From: Macrocystis pyrifera
Lineage: Eukaryota > Sar > Phaeophyceae > Laminariales > Laminariaceae
DNA length: 64,000 bases
Assembly (NCBI GenBank): GCA_031763025.1
Contig: JASSKH010000027.1
Location: forward strand, 8,926,241-8,990,240
Reading direction: 5' to 3'
Under the pieces are notes generated by a model. It saw only the letters and a program-made list of their open reading frames with translations. It was not told the DNA's origin and did no database searches. Shown here one piece after another: positions 11,436-23,867 of the stretch (positions are counted from its first letter, which is position 1; every line of letters starts with the position of its first letter). A program made the translations under genes and the position numbers.

Positions 11436-14400
11436 CTTCGCCTCCTCCGCGATCGCTGGGAGCGCACAGGGTGTCGCCAGGTGTCGCATGACGCCGGCGT
11501 TGACCATGTCTACCTGTTGGAGACAAAGGTCGGTTTGACACATATGCAAACGTCGCGCGTGGTGTTGGGGCAAACAGGAAAGATGGCTCAAGTTTTTTTG
11601 CCCTCCTAGCAACGAGGAGGATTTACGCTCCATACAGGAGAGATAATTTTCATGCGCAGTATCCCTCACAGCATAAAAGCATAAAGCGCCGCTCCATCCC
11701 CTTCAGCCACAGATGGATCGATCGACGCGCGATGTTGTTCGCGAGTATCACACCAGGGGACTGATGTAGCCCAACAGAGTGTTCCATTTTGACGAAGATG
11801 GTGTGTCAGGCGTTTTGGGCCCAGTGAGATCGCACTTTTTAGCCAAACTTCTACGACAACTCACCGTTGCGAGCGAATTGGGCAGGTTGGAAGAGAGAAA
11901 GCCCACCATGCGGCTGAACAGTCCGTCCACATCGATCGGGTTACCCTCCACGCTCAACACCCCGAGAACTTCGTTCAGCTTGACCTGAAAAAAATATGAA
12001 ACACGAGAAAAGTCGATCGCGACACCATGCCGGAGAGGTCAAACGTTGTCTTCACACCTGTGCAAAAAACACCACACGTTTTCGGCTGAGCTTGCGCTCC
12101 AAACCCACATTAGGTCAGGGACGCCGTCGACAGGAAAATGTCGGGTTGTTCGTGCCTCAAAAGCATTGCGTACGGGAGTTCACTCCCGCATGTTGCTCTC
12201 GCTGTACGATTTGTTACCGACAGAGAAGGGCGTGTGTTTTGCTATACGCCCTCGAAAATCACGCTTTGTACCGTATATGACGCAATACCAATATCTACTT
12301 ACAAATAAGGCCCGTTTGTGTATTAATATATAATCCAAGCGTGGGTTACAATTAGGGACATAGCGTTATAACACACACGCCTCGGAGTGATTTCCAAGTT
12401 CATGTTCTCGATGGAGGACACACACGCCGAGTGATGTGTCTATGGGAAGGTCTCGACGATATATTTCCAGCGCCGCCGTTTTCGATGTGTGTGCCCCCCC
12501 CTAGTTTCGGAGGAAACTTGTCTCGGAAATTCTTCGCAGGGCAGGGAGTGTGCTATATTATCACGCGTAAGATAATGCTATATGGTAGCATGTCGGCCGA
12601 GATACGAGGACACTCTGTCCAAACACACGACTGGGCCCTCTGCACCGGAGAAGTCTAATAAAAACGCGACTGGCCTCTCTGAGCCGGAGAAGCCGAAGAT
12701 ACACCTGAGCCCCTCGGTGTGTCCGAAGAAAAGAAACACGCGCGGTGTTTCCGCTGCTTTCATAAGCGAACGACGTGGGGCTGCGGCGGCGTTGAAAACG
12801 GCCTCAAATCTCGAGAGCGCGCAGTCCATTTCCGAAGCTAAGGCACAGGAAAACAAGCGAACAGAAAGGCACTGTGTACTCATAGGGCATGCGATTTGCG
12901 CCGCGCTCACCGTTGCCGAGTTCTGGCGCATGCGGATACTCTTCCCGAGGCTGAGTACATCGCAGGCCCCAAGCCTGAGGCATTGCTTCCACTGGTTAGA
13001 CTTCACGGCCACGAGACGCTCGTACGCGGGGTTGACACAGTGTGTCAGTCCCCATAACTGGACAACTTTGACGCGCTCGCCCGGTCCAGACCAAGGAGGA
13101 ACCGAGTAACTTGGTGGCGGCAGCAGATGCGGGCCCTCGGCCCCCGGCACCACCTTCGCTTCCCACGAGCCACTGTGGCTGCTCCGTGCTCCGGCGCAGT
13201 TGACGTGCAGTGCCGGAAAGTTGAGGACCTCGGGCTCCACCTTGTCCACAACGATGCCATAGTTGTTGGAAAGGTGGCCGAGCGTGGCTCCGGCGGGTAC
13301 GTTGCCGCCCAGGATCAAATGTTTGTTCGGTCCCCTCGCGTCTTCCCCGGGCAAAGCCTGTCTGGCGCGTACCAACGAGAAATCACAAGGCTGATAATGT
13401 GTGGACATAGTGAGACAGGAGACGAGGGCCGGACAAAAGGGGGTTGGTGGTAACGTTAGGAAGAGTCTGGCTGGGATTCTTCCGCTATATATATACTCAC
13501 CGAGCTTCTGAGCGCTTGGAACCAGTCAGGGCCAGCGTCTTGCCTGGATGTTGCGCCCACTCTAAACGTGTTGGGGTGGCCATCTTTACAGCTATGATAT
13601 GGTACTACCCGAACATTTGAGTGTTTGACACCAGGAGTATAGGTACGAACGTCTTGCTGAACGCTACCCTCAAGGTTGGGGTAATCCCGCTCTTCTGCTC
13701 TTTCGAGGCTGTGTCGTCGTTTCGACGTTTGACCTTCTACCGTATCTTGAACTAAGTAGCAGAGCGGTGCACTACTACTACTGTCCACGCGGAGCCTTGC
13801 ACGTTTTCTGTTTATCTCTCGCGTCCCACACGGCATTCTAGGGTATACAGTCGTTTCTTGCCTGGAACTCGTTCTCTCGGCAGACGCGAAGCGCATGTTC
13901 CAAGCATCGGGCAGTCTTCAGTGGCATGTTACCCTTTCCCTGTCCCGTCATTGAGACGACGTAATTTTCGCGGTCCACTTCAAACATTCCTCCAAACATC
14001 TTCCTGAAGAAGCTCAGAAAAATGTTCAGGATGTCCTGGTAAATTGCAGGGCAAAAAAAGAGAGGTGTGAATGTTCAGGTGGTATATACACGTGTGAAAC
14101 TTGGGCAAAGAGCGTGCAGACGTGCAGGCCGGCATACTGGTCATTCACGAAGATACTGCAGTCGAGTCGGGCGGTTGTACTCGGCGTACGAGATGTGCAG
14201 CATAACAAGTACGCCCTTTCCAGAGCATTGTGGTTGAACTAAAGCTTCTTCTTCGTGCTGCTAGAATGCCGCACCACTGTACACCAGTACAGCAGTACCA
14301 GGTGTCTGACAAAGACGCGCTACCACATTTGTGATACGGTCGCTCTGTTAGCGCACGGCCATCACGGAATATCGCCGGTCATGCCGAAAACGAACCCTAG

Positions 14401-15935
14401 CGTAAATATTATTACGCAGCCACTGTCCTTACCTCCTCTTCTGGCCCATACTGCACGCGTACAGCCACCATCCCATCAAACTCCCCGGCCGGCTGTGGTT
14501 CGTCCTGCATTCCAAGCGTCCGTGCAGATTTGGGCGGGAGGACAAAATATACTTAGCCAACTACTAAGACCAGCACTGCCTCGGGTCATATGTAGAGGGG
14601 ACGAAAACAAATCTGGTGTTTATCCTGAGATATTGACCAGATATAACCACGCCTTCCCCTTGCCTTAGGCACTGAAAATCGAATCGGAACGCCTGGTGCC
14701 TTCTTCGTCCCTGCTACATGCCATAAGTATTTTACTAGACGAGTCTAGTGTCGATTCCACCCTTCGCCGCGCTCCTACCTCTTCACTCGGCTCTCCGAGT
14801 TGTTGAGCGGGTGTCGCCCGCTGTGGGCTCCATTCGGCGGGCTCGCCTCCAGGCGTGTGTTCCACCCCCTCACCCTCCAGCACCGTGTCGACTCCGCCCA
14901 TTTTTGACCCGCCATATTCCTTAAACTCTGCAAAGAGCGCCAGTTCCTCCTGCACCCCCAGCACTCCTTGCCTCTCCCCGCGCTGCTCCATGTCGTCGAC
15001 CCCCTCCACCTCCACCCCGCTCCCTTCAAACGATACCTCAGTCTGGGTCTCATCGTCGTCGTCCTCGTCTGCCTCCTCCTCAGAATGCTTCCTCCCCTTT
15101 ACAACACCGATTTGGTCCTTCGTTTGGGGGTCCTGACTCGCCTCTCGCGCTCCTCCCGGCCTGCGTGTTAACTCTGCAAGGTCGCTCCCTTCTTGCCCCC
15201 GTCCCCGCACGTACTCAAAGGTCTGCAGCTTGCGCCCCTCCTTATCTTGTTCCTCCGACTCCCTCTTCTTCTCTGTGGTCCCTGTGGCATTTTCCTCGGA
15301 CGACGCCGCGTTGTCCTCGTCCTTGAGTGTGTGGCCATCGCCGTTCCCGGCGGTGAACAAAACAAACCTTGGCGGTGAAATAAGAAGAAGAGAAGGAGAA
15401 GAAGAAGAAGAAGAAGAAACGAAACCGATAATAAAGCATCCCTAGTCCAAAGGATTATTCCCGAAAAAAAATGGAAAAGAGCGCAGAGGGGGGAAAAAAA
15501 CGGTCGGTTTTCCGACTGACCCTGGAGAGTAAACGATTTTTTTTTCCTCAAAAACGTATGTCGAAACGTTTATTTTTCGGGAATTATTTGCTCTAAAAAT
15601 AAAGCTGTTGAATAGGCTCACGTTGCCAGCCTGCTCCTGTGCTGCTCCACCCCCGCGCCGCGATTCATCGTCGCCAGCTCTGACCCGCTGATTCCCGCCG
15701 CTTGCTCCCCATACCCCGAAAAATCGTCGCCAGAGCGGCCAGGCTTGGCAATCGACGCGGTTGCTGACCCTAGCAAAGCCTCGCCGCGATGTCCCAGTGA
15801 CGCTATCGTTGTAGAAAGGCAAGACGGCAAAGCGACGTAAACACAAAACGTATAAAAAGAAATGCCGACTAGCAAAGCAGCAACTAAAATAATGCCTGCC
15901 GTACTTAGGATGGTTGACAGTTTTTGAAAACACAT
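11436..15935 (-). CDS. Multi-exon gene: membrane-anchored protein with acidic segment, unknown family
   Basis: Exons read on the minus strand are 15935-15622, 15367-14779, 14504-14433, 14238-14092, 14035-13862, 13390-12911, 11984-11865 and 11513-11436 (last end uncertain). They join without a stop to at least 658 codons. Typical sites are CAAC|GTGAG, GAAGAG|GTAGGAG, GAGGAG|GTAAGG and GCAACG|GTGAGT, with acceptors such as GAATGCAG and TTTTTTTCAG. One donor is GC (TTCCAG|GCAAGA). Introns after the first are all phase 0. Residues about 14-38 form a hydrophobic segment (IILVAALLVGISFYTF), a signal anchor. Residues about 105-300 are strongly acidic (EEEADEDDDDE). The rest is globular, e.g. LFAQVSHDILNIFLSFFRKM and LILGGNVPAGATLGHLSNNY. 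I recognise no family. The acidic exon also stays open past its donor to a TAA at 14665, so a two-exon, 338-residue product is an alternative. The 3' end is unresolved. Confidence 0.6.
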
Positions 15936-17000
15936 AACGTTCGTGCGAAAACATCAGTTCCGTGATTGGCAACCTGCTGCGGGTTCTAAGCTATGCCATT
16001 TGTAGTCGTCGCGCTGCGCGTTTCCTCTACAACACCGGGATGCGTACACAACGCGACCGTATGTATCCCAAACCGCTCATCCCTAACACACAGAGGCATT
16101 AGCCCAGCTCAAGGACGACTAGACAAAACACAAGCTGCGTAGCAGTGAGGGGTAGGAGCACACCACTTTTGCTTCCCTTTCCTACGCGATAAGTCTCCTG
16201 CTCCCAAAATGGAACACTCCACAACATTGTAGAATTTCTGCCCGAGTTTTTTTGTTTGCCGTTCTAGCGGTTCATAGCGCCGTTAGGGCAGTTTTCTCCA
16301 TATTTCGATGTAGCCTCTGTACCGTAGACTAATGGCAACCTCGGGGGTCCACCGCACGTTCCTTCAACTCGAAACACCCTCCGACTCGGCACACGGGCCG
16401 GCCGCAAAAGACGGTGCGACGCAACAGTACAGTGGAGCGAACTTCCCCAACTCGATACGGACCAAAATTAAGGGCGCGACGCAACGCTGAGGTGGAGCCT
16501 CCCCTCGGCGGGTCTCACCGGCTCGAGAACGCTGAAAATGGGGTTCGTGGTGATCGCCACCGTTCACTAGACTCTCCTTGGACCTCGATGCCTGACCGAT
16601 TCAGCACAAAAAACAGCAACAAAAACAGAGCAGAGAGCAAGTAGCACAAAGGCCGTCGTCCGTAAACACAGACGTTAATTTCTGCGTACCGAACCAAAGA
16701 GGGATAGGCGGGGAAAATAGATGGAACAACATTTCCCCCATTGTTATTGGTTTGTTTTCCCCATGCCCCCCCCCCCCCCCCCCCTATTGCGCCTTTGGTA
16801 TGGTACGTGAAGTGATACCAGGACCGCAACGGATACTAGCTAGAAGCGGGGGGACGAACTACCATGAGCTATGGCGATACTACTGTACCAGGCGAGCAGC
16901 AAAAATATATACGTAACACAGGGAGACATCCGAGTTATTGTACATCATGACAGGCCAGTCGTGAAACCCGCTAGAGAGAAAAGGGGGTGTTCTGCTGCGA
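15936..17000. other. Upstream region of the membrane-protein gene; no gene seen
   Basis: This should contain the promoter of the minus-strand gene starting at 15935, but I see no clear core element. A 20-base C homopolymer lies at 16766-16785. A small plus-strand frame (16871-17071, 66 codons, real ATG) has no recognisable features. Confidence 0.4.
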
Positions 17001-18737
17001 AAATGTCAAAGTGTTCCCGAAGGTTCACCGTTCGCAGTGGTATTGCAAGTACAAGGAAGCCACGCGAATAACGCACCATCCCTCGCGAGACCCGATTGGG
17101 TCTGCCCAGAGACATGGTGGTCTGGACACAATCGCACGGGCAACGAAATGAAAACGAACACCAACAGCTGCACGGAAAGCTATACAGAACGTAAGAATAC
17201 GTTTTTGCGCATCGTTGCGTATCGGGAGGGGGTCGCTCACTCTCCCGTTTGTTCCGAATGAGTATGCGCTTCGGAATCATTACGCATATTTAGCGATTGT
17301 CTTGTGTGCACGTTGTTACCCGGGCTGGAGCGAATCGATCCGGTGCGCCTGACATGGTCACTTGAGATATGCCGCAACCCACGTTCAACATCAGCATTTC
17401 AACGACAGGATCAGTAGTAGTGAGAAACACGCGGCAGGAACAGAGGCAGGGTATGTAGATAGGCCGTTCGACGAGTTCATGCCGTACCTTATACTGCGAC
17501 TGACGATGCACAAAGAGAAGTGTGTCATATCGGGTGGCAGGCTGTGCAGCAGCTGCTGAGTGCTGGGTGGCCAATCTTGGCAGGTGAGCAAATAAATGCG
17601 TGAACAGTAAATAATCAGGTATAACATAAACAACAACATGCCTACAGTATAATACATACCAGGTATATACCTGGTAGACTTTCGCGATACTGTCTGTACC
17701 TCTGGTAAAATGTACAGTAAATAGTAAATACCTATTGCACCATTACTACCTGGTATATGCAAAATGTGTTCGGAAATTTAAGGACCGTTTGGGTTAACAG
17801 ATATATATCCAAACGGTTGTTACACATCCGGACAGTGGTATACCGGGTAACTACAATACTGCTGTGCCTACTTCACCAGGCACCAGGTGAATACATATTG
17901 AACATGAAAAATACGCACATATCACGGTTGGGCTGGAGAATCCTCTACGCTGCTGAGGTCGCACTAGCGCTCGTGGCTGCAGCGTTCAAAAACACATGCA
18001 CGCATACGAAGAAAGTGTTGTTCTCGTCCTGTCACCACGCCACCACACCAGCGCATCAAAAGGCGTTGCGTACCCGACGACGCCCGGTCGTTTCTGTTCA
18101 GCGTTGTCTGATTAGTGCCCGTTCTTTCTGATGTCGAAGGCGAGCAGATGCATAAAAAACTCGAAAGAGGGAAATAGACCATCACCGCGAGCGGGCCAAC
18201 AAGTATACATGGTACTACTAAATGGTTGTCCTTTTCGCAAAAGTTGTCCTTCAAATATCAAACGAGCCGCATTGCAAACACAGACAGCAGCAGGCATCAT
18301 CAACAATAGTACTCGTAATATTACGTGTACGTACAATTCTTCACAAGTACCAAGAAGGTACTGTACTACAGTATGCATTCTATCGTGAGCGTGACAGCAA
18401 TGCCACACTTTTATTAATAGGCTCGTAAACACAGAAATATTACTATCCGTACAGCGGTGTTGGTATTCTACAGCACTGATAGTGAGGTACCTACCAGGAT
18501 AAGTACTCGAGTACGGTATCGGCCTTCTCGCAAGAAACCTTGAAAAATATGTTTGTTTCTGTAGGCTGACCACTTACTTCTGGTGGAGCGGGAAGGAGGT
18601 AGTTTGTTTTACAATTTCTTATGGACAGCTATTGATAGTGCCTCGTAACTTACATATGAGTACATACACATGTACATACGTATATATACGTTCGAATATA
18701 TATATATATATATATATTAAGTACCAGGTATGTAATT
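17001..18737. other. AT-richer intergenic stretch rich in TACCTGGTA-type motifs
   Basis: No gene is supported. Inverted copies of ACCAGGTA sit close together around 17655-17690 and 17750, and a (TA)n run lies at about 18696-18718. A minus-strand frame (17574-17290) has some protein-like stretches (VVEMLMLNVGCGISQV) but no usable acceptor. Confidence 0.4.
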
Positions 18738-18899
18738 ATCGTCACTTTTGCTTTCGAGGGTAGAGTAGGAGGTTTTACCCTCAGCAGCGATCTTCTGGAC
18801 AAGCTGCGGTCGGTCACAGCAGGTAGGTGTCGTCCATTCCCCCCCCCGGTACGTGCCTTCATTTTTATCGTGCATATTTTGATAGGGTTCAGCATTCCC
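18738..18899 (-). mobile_element. SINE fragment (3' half), minus orientation
   Basis: Read on the minus strand this matches the 3' half of the SINE seen in full at 62.2 kb, from GGGAATGCTGAACCCTA through GGACGACACCT and CTTGTCCAGAAGATC to AAGTAAAAGTGA. It lacks the tRNA-like head and abuts, head to head, the plus-strand copy that begins at 18899/18900. Confidence 0.75.
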
Positions 18900-19298
18900 T
18901 TGGTAGGTGGTCCGCGTGCCTGTCAAGATCAATTTCGTGGGTTCAAGTCCCACCGAGTGCATGCTCATAGGGACTTTTTCTTGCATAAAAAATTGATAAG
19001 CGGAAAGCGCGGAAGCGTGAGTTGGCTACATTCGATGAAAATCGACGAGCAGTGGGAACGCTGAACCCTAAGCGCGACAAAAAATAAAGGCACGTACCGG
19101 GGGGGAGAAGGGACGACACCTGTGACCACGGCTTGTCCAGAAGATCGTCGAGTGTGATATGGGTGGAGTATTCATGGGCTATAGATATAGATAATACGTT
19201 GCAGTCTTGTAGTCTCACGAATACGAGGACACGAGGGTAAAACCCCCTGCGAGTGGGCTGGGAAGTAAAAGTGATGGATAAAAAAAAAAAAAAAAAAA
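18900..19298 (+). mobile_element. tRNA-derived SINE, nearly full, with an 83-bp insertion
   Basis: The tRNA-like head begins TTGGTAGGTGGTCCGCGTG and carries a B-box-like GGTTCAAGTCCCACC. The body has AGCGGAAAGCGCGG and CGATGAAAATCGACGAGCA, and the copy ends in a run of 19 A. Relative to the 62.2-kb copy it is interrupted at 19153-19235 by 83 unrelated bases, flanked by the 4-bp duplication CGAG. The head is missing its first few bases where it meets the inverted fragment. Confidence 0.8.
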
Positions 19299-19480
19299 TG
19301 CTCGTCGATTTTCATCGAACGTTCGTTGTAAAATCACGCTCTCACGCTTCCCCCTGGTCATTTTTATGCAAAAAAGAGTCCCTATAGCAGTGCGAGCATG
19401 CACTCGGTGAGACTCGATACCACGATATTAATTTCAGTAGGCACGCAGACCACCTATCATACCAAGCCACCGGGGACGCC
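19299..19480 (-). mobile_element. SINE fragment (5' half), minus orientation
   Basis: On the minus strand it starts GGCGTCCCCGGTGGCTTGG, includes the tRNA-like head (GTGGTCTGCGTGCC, then ATCGAGTCTCACCGAGTGCA), and stops inside the body at CGATGAAAATCGACGAGCA. There it touches the A-tail of the plus-strand copy. It lacks the 3' half, so the three SINE pieces form an inverted cluster. Confidence 0.75.
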
Positions 19481-22400
19481 AGCTTATGTATATACCTATC
19501 AAACAGTAGACTACTCAACTGATTTTTGCAAAATTCTATTAATATTATATAGGCTGTATTTATTTCTTGAAGTGTTTTCTGATCAAAAAGAGGGCCGCGA
19601 TACTGCTTCATACACCACGTATAATATACTGGTATGAATGAAAACACCGTACGTATCATCTTATTCCTACAGCAGCAATAACCGGGTTATACTGCTGTAG
19701 TATATATTCACGTTGGGCGAAACGGAAAATCTCTGGCGGTGGTGAGCGATGGGCGGTGGGTCTGAATCAAAATAGAGCCAATCGCACCATGATATTGTGA
19801 TATTATTATTGCATGTAGTTATCATCCTGATATTGCGAGTGATTATGTACACATATAAAAACACCAGACGGATAGCAGGTATGTACGAACGAACGGACGA
19901 ACGTAGAATCCCGCACGCCGGCACTGCGGATAATCTGATGACTCCAATAACGCCCCCCAGGAGTACAGTAAAATAAAGAGCACAAAGGAAAGCAGGGCAA
20001 TTCCATCCGACTCCACAACAAGGTGCATGCCAATGAGGTCGCAAGCTCCCAACAGATGCTGCACATCCTGCCGTATCTCTTACAGTAATTCCTCGTCTCC
20101 CATTATAGTGCAGCACCACTGCACTATTTAATACTGGTGTGCATTTATTAAAGTACAGCAGTTGTACATTAACTCCCTCCCAGCCTTGTCGGCCCACCTG
20201 GCAGCGCCCAGGCTTGTTTATTTGTCGAGCCGCATCTCGCTGGTGCAAGCACCCTCCCAGATCTGCCGGCGGGGGCTGGAGTAGACAACGCTGCACGTCT
20301 GTATCCTCACCGAGAGGCCCGATGAGTACCATGCTCTGCCTCTAAGCTGGAGAGGAAAATAGTGGAGAGGAGAGGAGAGGAGAGGAACGCGACACGGAGA
20401 GGCAAAACGGCGGTTGGTATCACGTGATACGTACTCTGAATACAGTAATTGATGTAGATATATACTGGTACGTGGATCCGGCAAGCACCTGGATGCGCCC
20501 GGTTCATATCCAACCCAAACGGGCAGAGAACACCATCTATCATATGCTCCGTAGATCCTGTTAAAAATACAAACCTTTCCGAAAAAATAAAATTGCCAGT
20601 ACCCTGTATTGTAGGTCTGGAACGGCTACTACTACTACTGCTGTGCGTCTCGCAGACGCACGTATCAGGCGGCCAGTGGGGTTCCGGTGTGGAGTGGCCG
20701 AAGAGGGTCAGAGGGGCCAGTGTGGCTGCTGCTGCTGCTGCTGCTGCTGCTGGAGCATCCAACATATTCTGGTAGCAAGTAAGCATATTTATTTCGTTTT
20801 GCACGGCGAACGGTGCAGTCTACTTACTGTACTATAATACTGCTGTGCAACCGGTAGAGTATACCTGTACAAAGCTTCCACCTGAAAACATAAAACGGAC
20901 AAAAATCAAGCAAACGCGGCGTGAATGAACCCAACAAGCGACACACCTACCTGTTGTTGTTGTGCTGCTGCCCCTTTTACGGCACCTCCTCCGCGGCTTG
21001 TCGGGATAACATCAATCAGCCCTGGCGTCTCTCCTGAGCTCAGCTGCAACCCACACGACACCCCTGGTGATGGGGTGGCCCTCTTGTGGCACCCGCTGTG
21101 GTGCACGACAAGTAGCAGGCGCTCTGGAGCCCCAAGACCCTCGAGAAGTTACCAGCCAGCAGGATGAGAGAGAGTGTGTGTGATATTTTTCTTGTTGAAC
21201 GCCGCCATCAGATCTGGAAATCTGGAATCTGGAATCTGGAAGCACATTTTTCATTTTTTTAAATTCTTGAGCCGTCAACCATTGATTTTTGAATGAAACC
21301 GAAATGAAACCGACACTCAAGATTTTTTTCCCCGTGTTTTATTTATACATGTTCCTGTTCGAGTACCAGGTAAATACATATAAATCCATTTTCGTATCTA
21401 TCACTCAGATCCGGGGGTCACACAGCAGCCTCTCCTCCCCCCTCCCAATGCGGTTTGTGCCTTTCTTTTTTGTCTCGAGAAGACTTCAGCCCTTTCTTCC
21501 CTCGTCGACTAGTGACGAATATCACTACGCAATACCTGTATGATACTGTGCAACAGCAGAGAGACTAAGCAGGGATGCTTCGCCTCGCGAGTGGGTGTGT
21601 TATAGTGGGGCAGTCGGCGTGGCACGAGCACGATGCACTACCTGTTGCTACGTATGCAACGCAACAAGAGTTGCCAAAATATACCCATATTAATAGTCTA
21701 GACAACGTACATATACTGTCAAGGCAAATAAATGCAAAATGGCGGCGCGGCGTGCGTACGGAGTGCCGTTCGTTCGGTTGTTCGTTGTGCAGGAGGTACC
21801 TCCTACAGCAGGATAGGCCCACGAATAGGAAATACGACCTGTAATGTAACAAGAACATACAGCTCACTTTTTGGGGGACGCTAACAAAATTGAACTCAGC
21901 AATCGTGCTTAGTGGCGAGCGCTTGTACGCTATATAAATCCTATACAAGAGCCTACTATGCTCAACGTAGTTGAAGGATGGTGTCACAATAGGGTTCTAA
22001 GGCTTGCTCACATTTACGAGTAGGTGTGTGTGCATATTTTTTTAGTAGCCGGCAGGCCCGTACAGCAATACAAGAGACATGATAAGAAAACACACAACAA
22101 GACAGACATACTGAGGTTTGCAGGAAGCTAAGAAATTCGGGACTCGTACTGAAGTTGCAGTAGTAATGTTTGCAGTAGTAATGTCGAACGCACCCAGTCT
22201 CAAATAAGAAATACAGCCTGGATCAACATTCTTGTTTCTGAATAGGTGTCCTGTACTGTACACGATCCGTGCATCTACTACTACTGTATACGAGAAGCGC
22301 CCGCGATCGATTTATCACGGGCAAGCCTATTAATAGCGAGTTTCGACGTGTTTCGATGTTTCAACAATCAAGAGGAACGGGTTTCTGTAGTTTTTTATCC

Positions 22401-22849
22401 ATCGTCGCGTTTTCTCTTCTTCTGAAGTTACCAGAGAAGTGGTTCGTTGAAATTCACAGACAGCCCTCGAATAGATTCCAACCACGAGGCGCGTTGTACC
22501 AGGTGTATACCAGGTATACAGTACAAACATACGTAAAAAGAATGTGCCATTTTTCTCAGCATTCTTGTTGATAGAGAGAAAACTCGAAGCACGATCCCGC
22601 GAAGCGGCGGAACAAGTTATCGTTCGTGTTGATATTTTCGTGACAAATTGCCGTACTCTGTCACATCTTCGTGTTCTGTATTTTCGTGCGCTCAACTTGG
22701 TCAGACGCGCCCCGCACACACAGGGACGTCGTTGCTAGAAGTGATATTATAGAGTATACCCACATGGTGGACTGACTCCTATTGAAGACGATGGGGACTT
22801 CAGGGCTGATTGCGATTCGAGCATTTTTGGTCGCCCGAAGCGAGCACCA
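19481..22849. other. No supported gene; microsatellites
   Basis: This holds a (CTG)9-type array at 20725-20752 and a GGAGA array near 20350-20385. Open frames are short. The 221-codon minus frame at 20332-19667 crosses low-complexity AT-rich DNA and has no protein-like composition I trust. Confidence 0.45.
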
Positions 22850-23221
22850 ATGGCGGACATCTATTTATTGTATAGTACGCTCACATACCTCAGCTGTCAT
22901 CGAAAAGAAAATACGCAGCAAGAGAGAGGCAGGCACCGAGTGCACGCGCGTCGTACGCCCCCTGTTCCCAGCTTTTGCGGTCTTCTTGTGCTGTTGTCTC
23001 TCGTGTTTCCTTTGACCCCAAGCGCACCGCTCGAACGCCGGCCGGGACGAGCTCTCCATCTAAAATATGGCAACAAACAGCATACTTCGAAGAAAGCGTC
23101 AACGATGCCAACTCTTCTTCTGCTTGCTGCTGCTGTCGTACCGCTCGCTGCTACTCTGGCTGGTTGTACAGTAGAAAACTTTGGCGGTAAACAGAGTAAC
23201 GATCGCACTTTTCGACACTAG
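22850..23221 (+). CDS. Small ORF, possibly secreted; or a signal-peptide first exon
   Basis: An ATG-initiated frame of 123 codons. Its second half contains an internal ATG at 23105 followed by MPTLLLLAAAVVPLAATLAG, a textbook signal-peptide profile, and then a donor-like GGCG|GTAAAC about 80 bases later. The likeliest reading is that the true gene starts at 23105 and this is a first exon encoding a secretion signal. No downstream exon could be placed, and the longer frame has no recognisable domain. Confidence 0.3.
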   Translation: MADIYLLYSTLTYLSCHRKENTQQERGRHRVHARRTPPVPSFCGLLVLLSLVFPLTPSAPLERRPGRALHLKYGNKQHTSKKASTMPTLLLLAAAVVPLAATLAGCTVENFGGKQSNDRTFRH

Positions 23222-23867
23222 ACGGCTGACTACTGTCGATTTGTCGCTGTTGCCCGGTGCAGTCGTCATGACATTGGCAGCTAATTAACTCGCTGCTTGG
23301 AGTCCTACCAGAGACACCATCAGGCACAAGGTAACGTACATCAGATTCTCCTACATCTCCCTGATCTCCGTGGTCACGACCATCTGATTGGCCAATTTTC
23401 CCAACCAACACACACAGTTTGAGCCGAGAATCACCTGCCGCCTGTTCGCTGTTCGCCTCTTCGTCTGTTCGTCTGACTTCGCGAGTCTGGTTGTCCTGCG
23501 CGCAGGGTGCAGGGTGCAGGGCTCACACGCACACACATTGTTGTTTTATCGCGTCACCGATCTACAGTAGTACCTGGCAGGCGTTGAATACACCCCCCAA
23601 AGAATGCAGTCCGGGCCCGAAGTTGCACCGAGTCGGATGCATTGATGTAATACACGGGACTTCGATAGTTTCAGCAGTAAAGACCGGGCGGGAGCCGTCG
23701 TTAGTTGCGGCGGTATACGGTTATATCATGTACCAGGTACGGCCTACCCGGTACCTTTTGCGATTCATACAACCATACACATCTCAGGTACTGGGACTTG
23801 CTGTAGTTTACATGGGCACCTGGTACACACAACACCAGCAACTGACGACACTACAGGTATAGTGATG

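Noticed and set aside
12578..12840. Open minus-strand continuation of the large gene's sixth exon
   Set aside because: It follows a T-rich acceptor and contains a roughly 30-base direct repeat, but the frame that stays open does not match the phase 0 end of the preceding exon, and the matching frame stops after about 26 codons.
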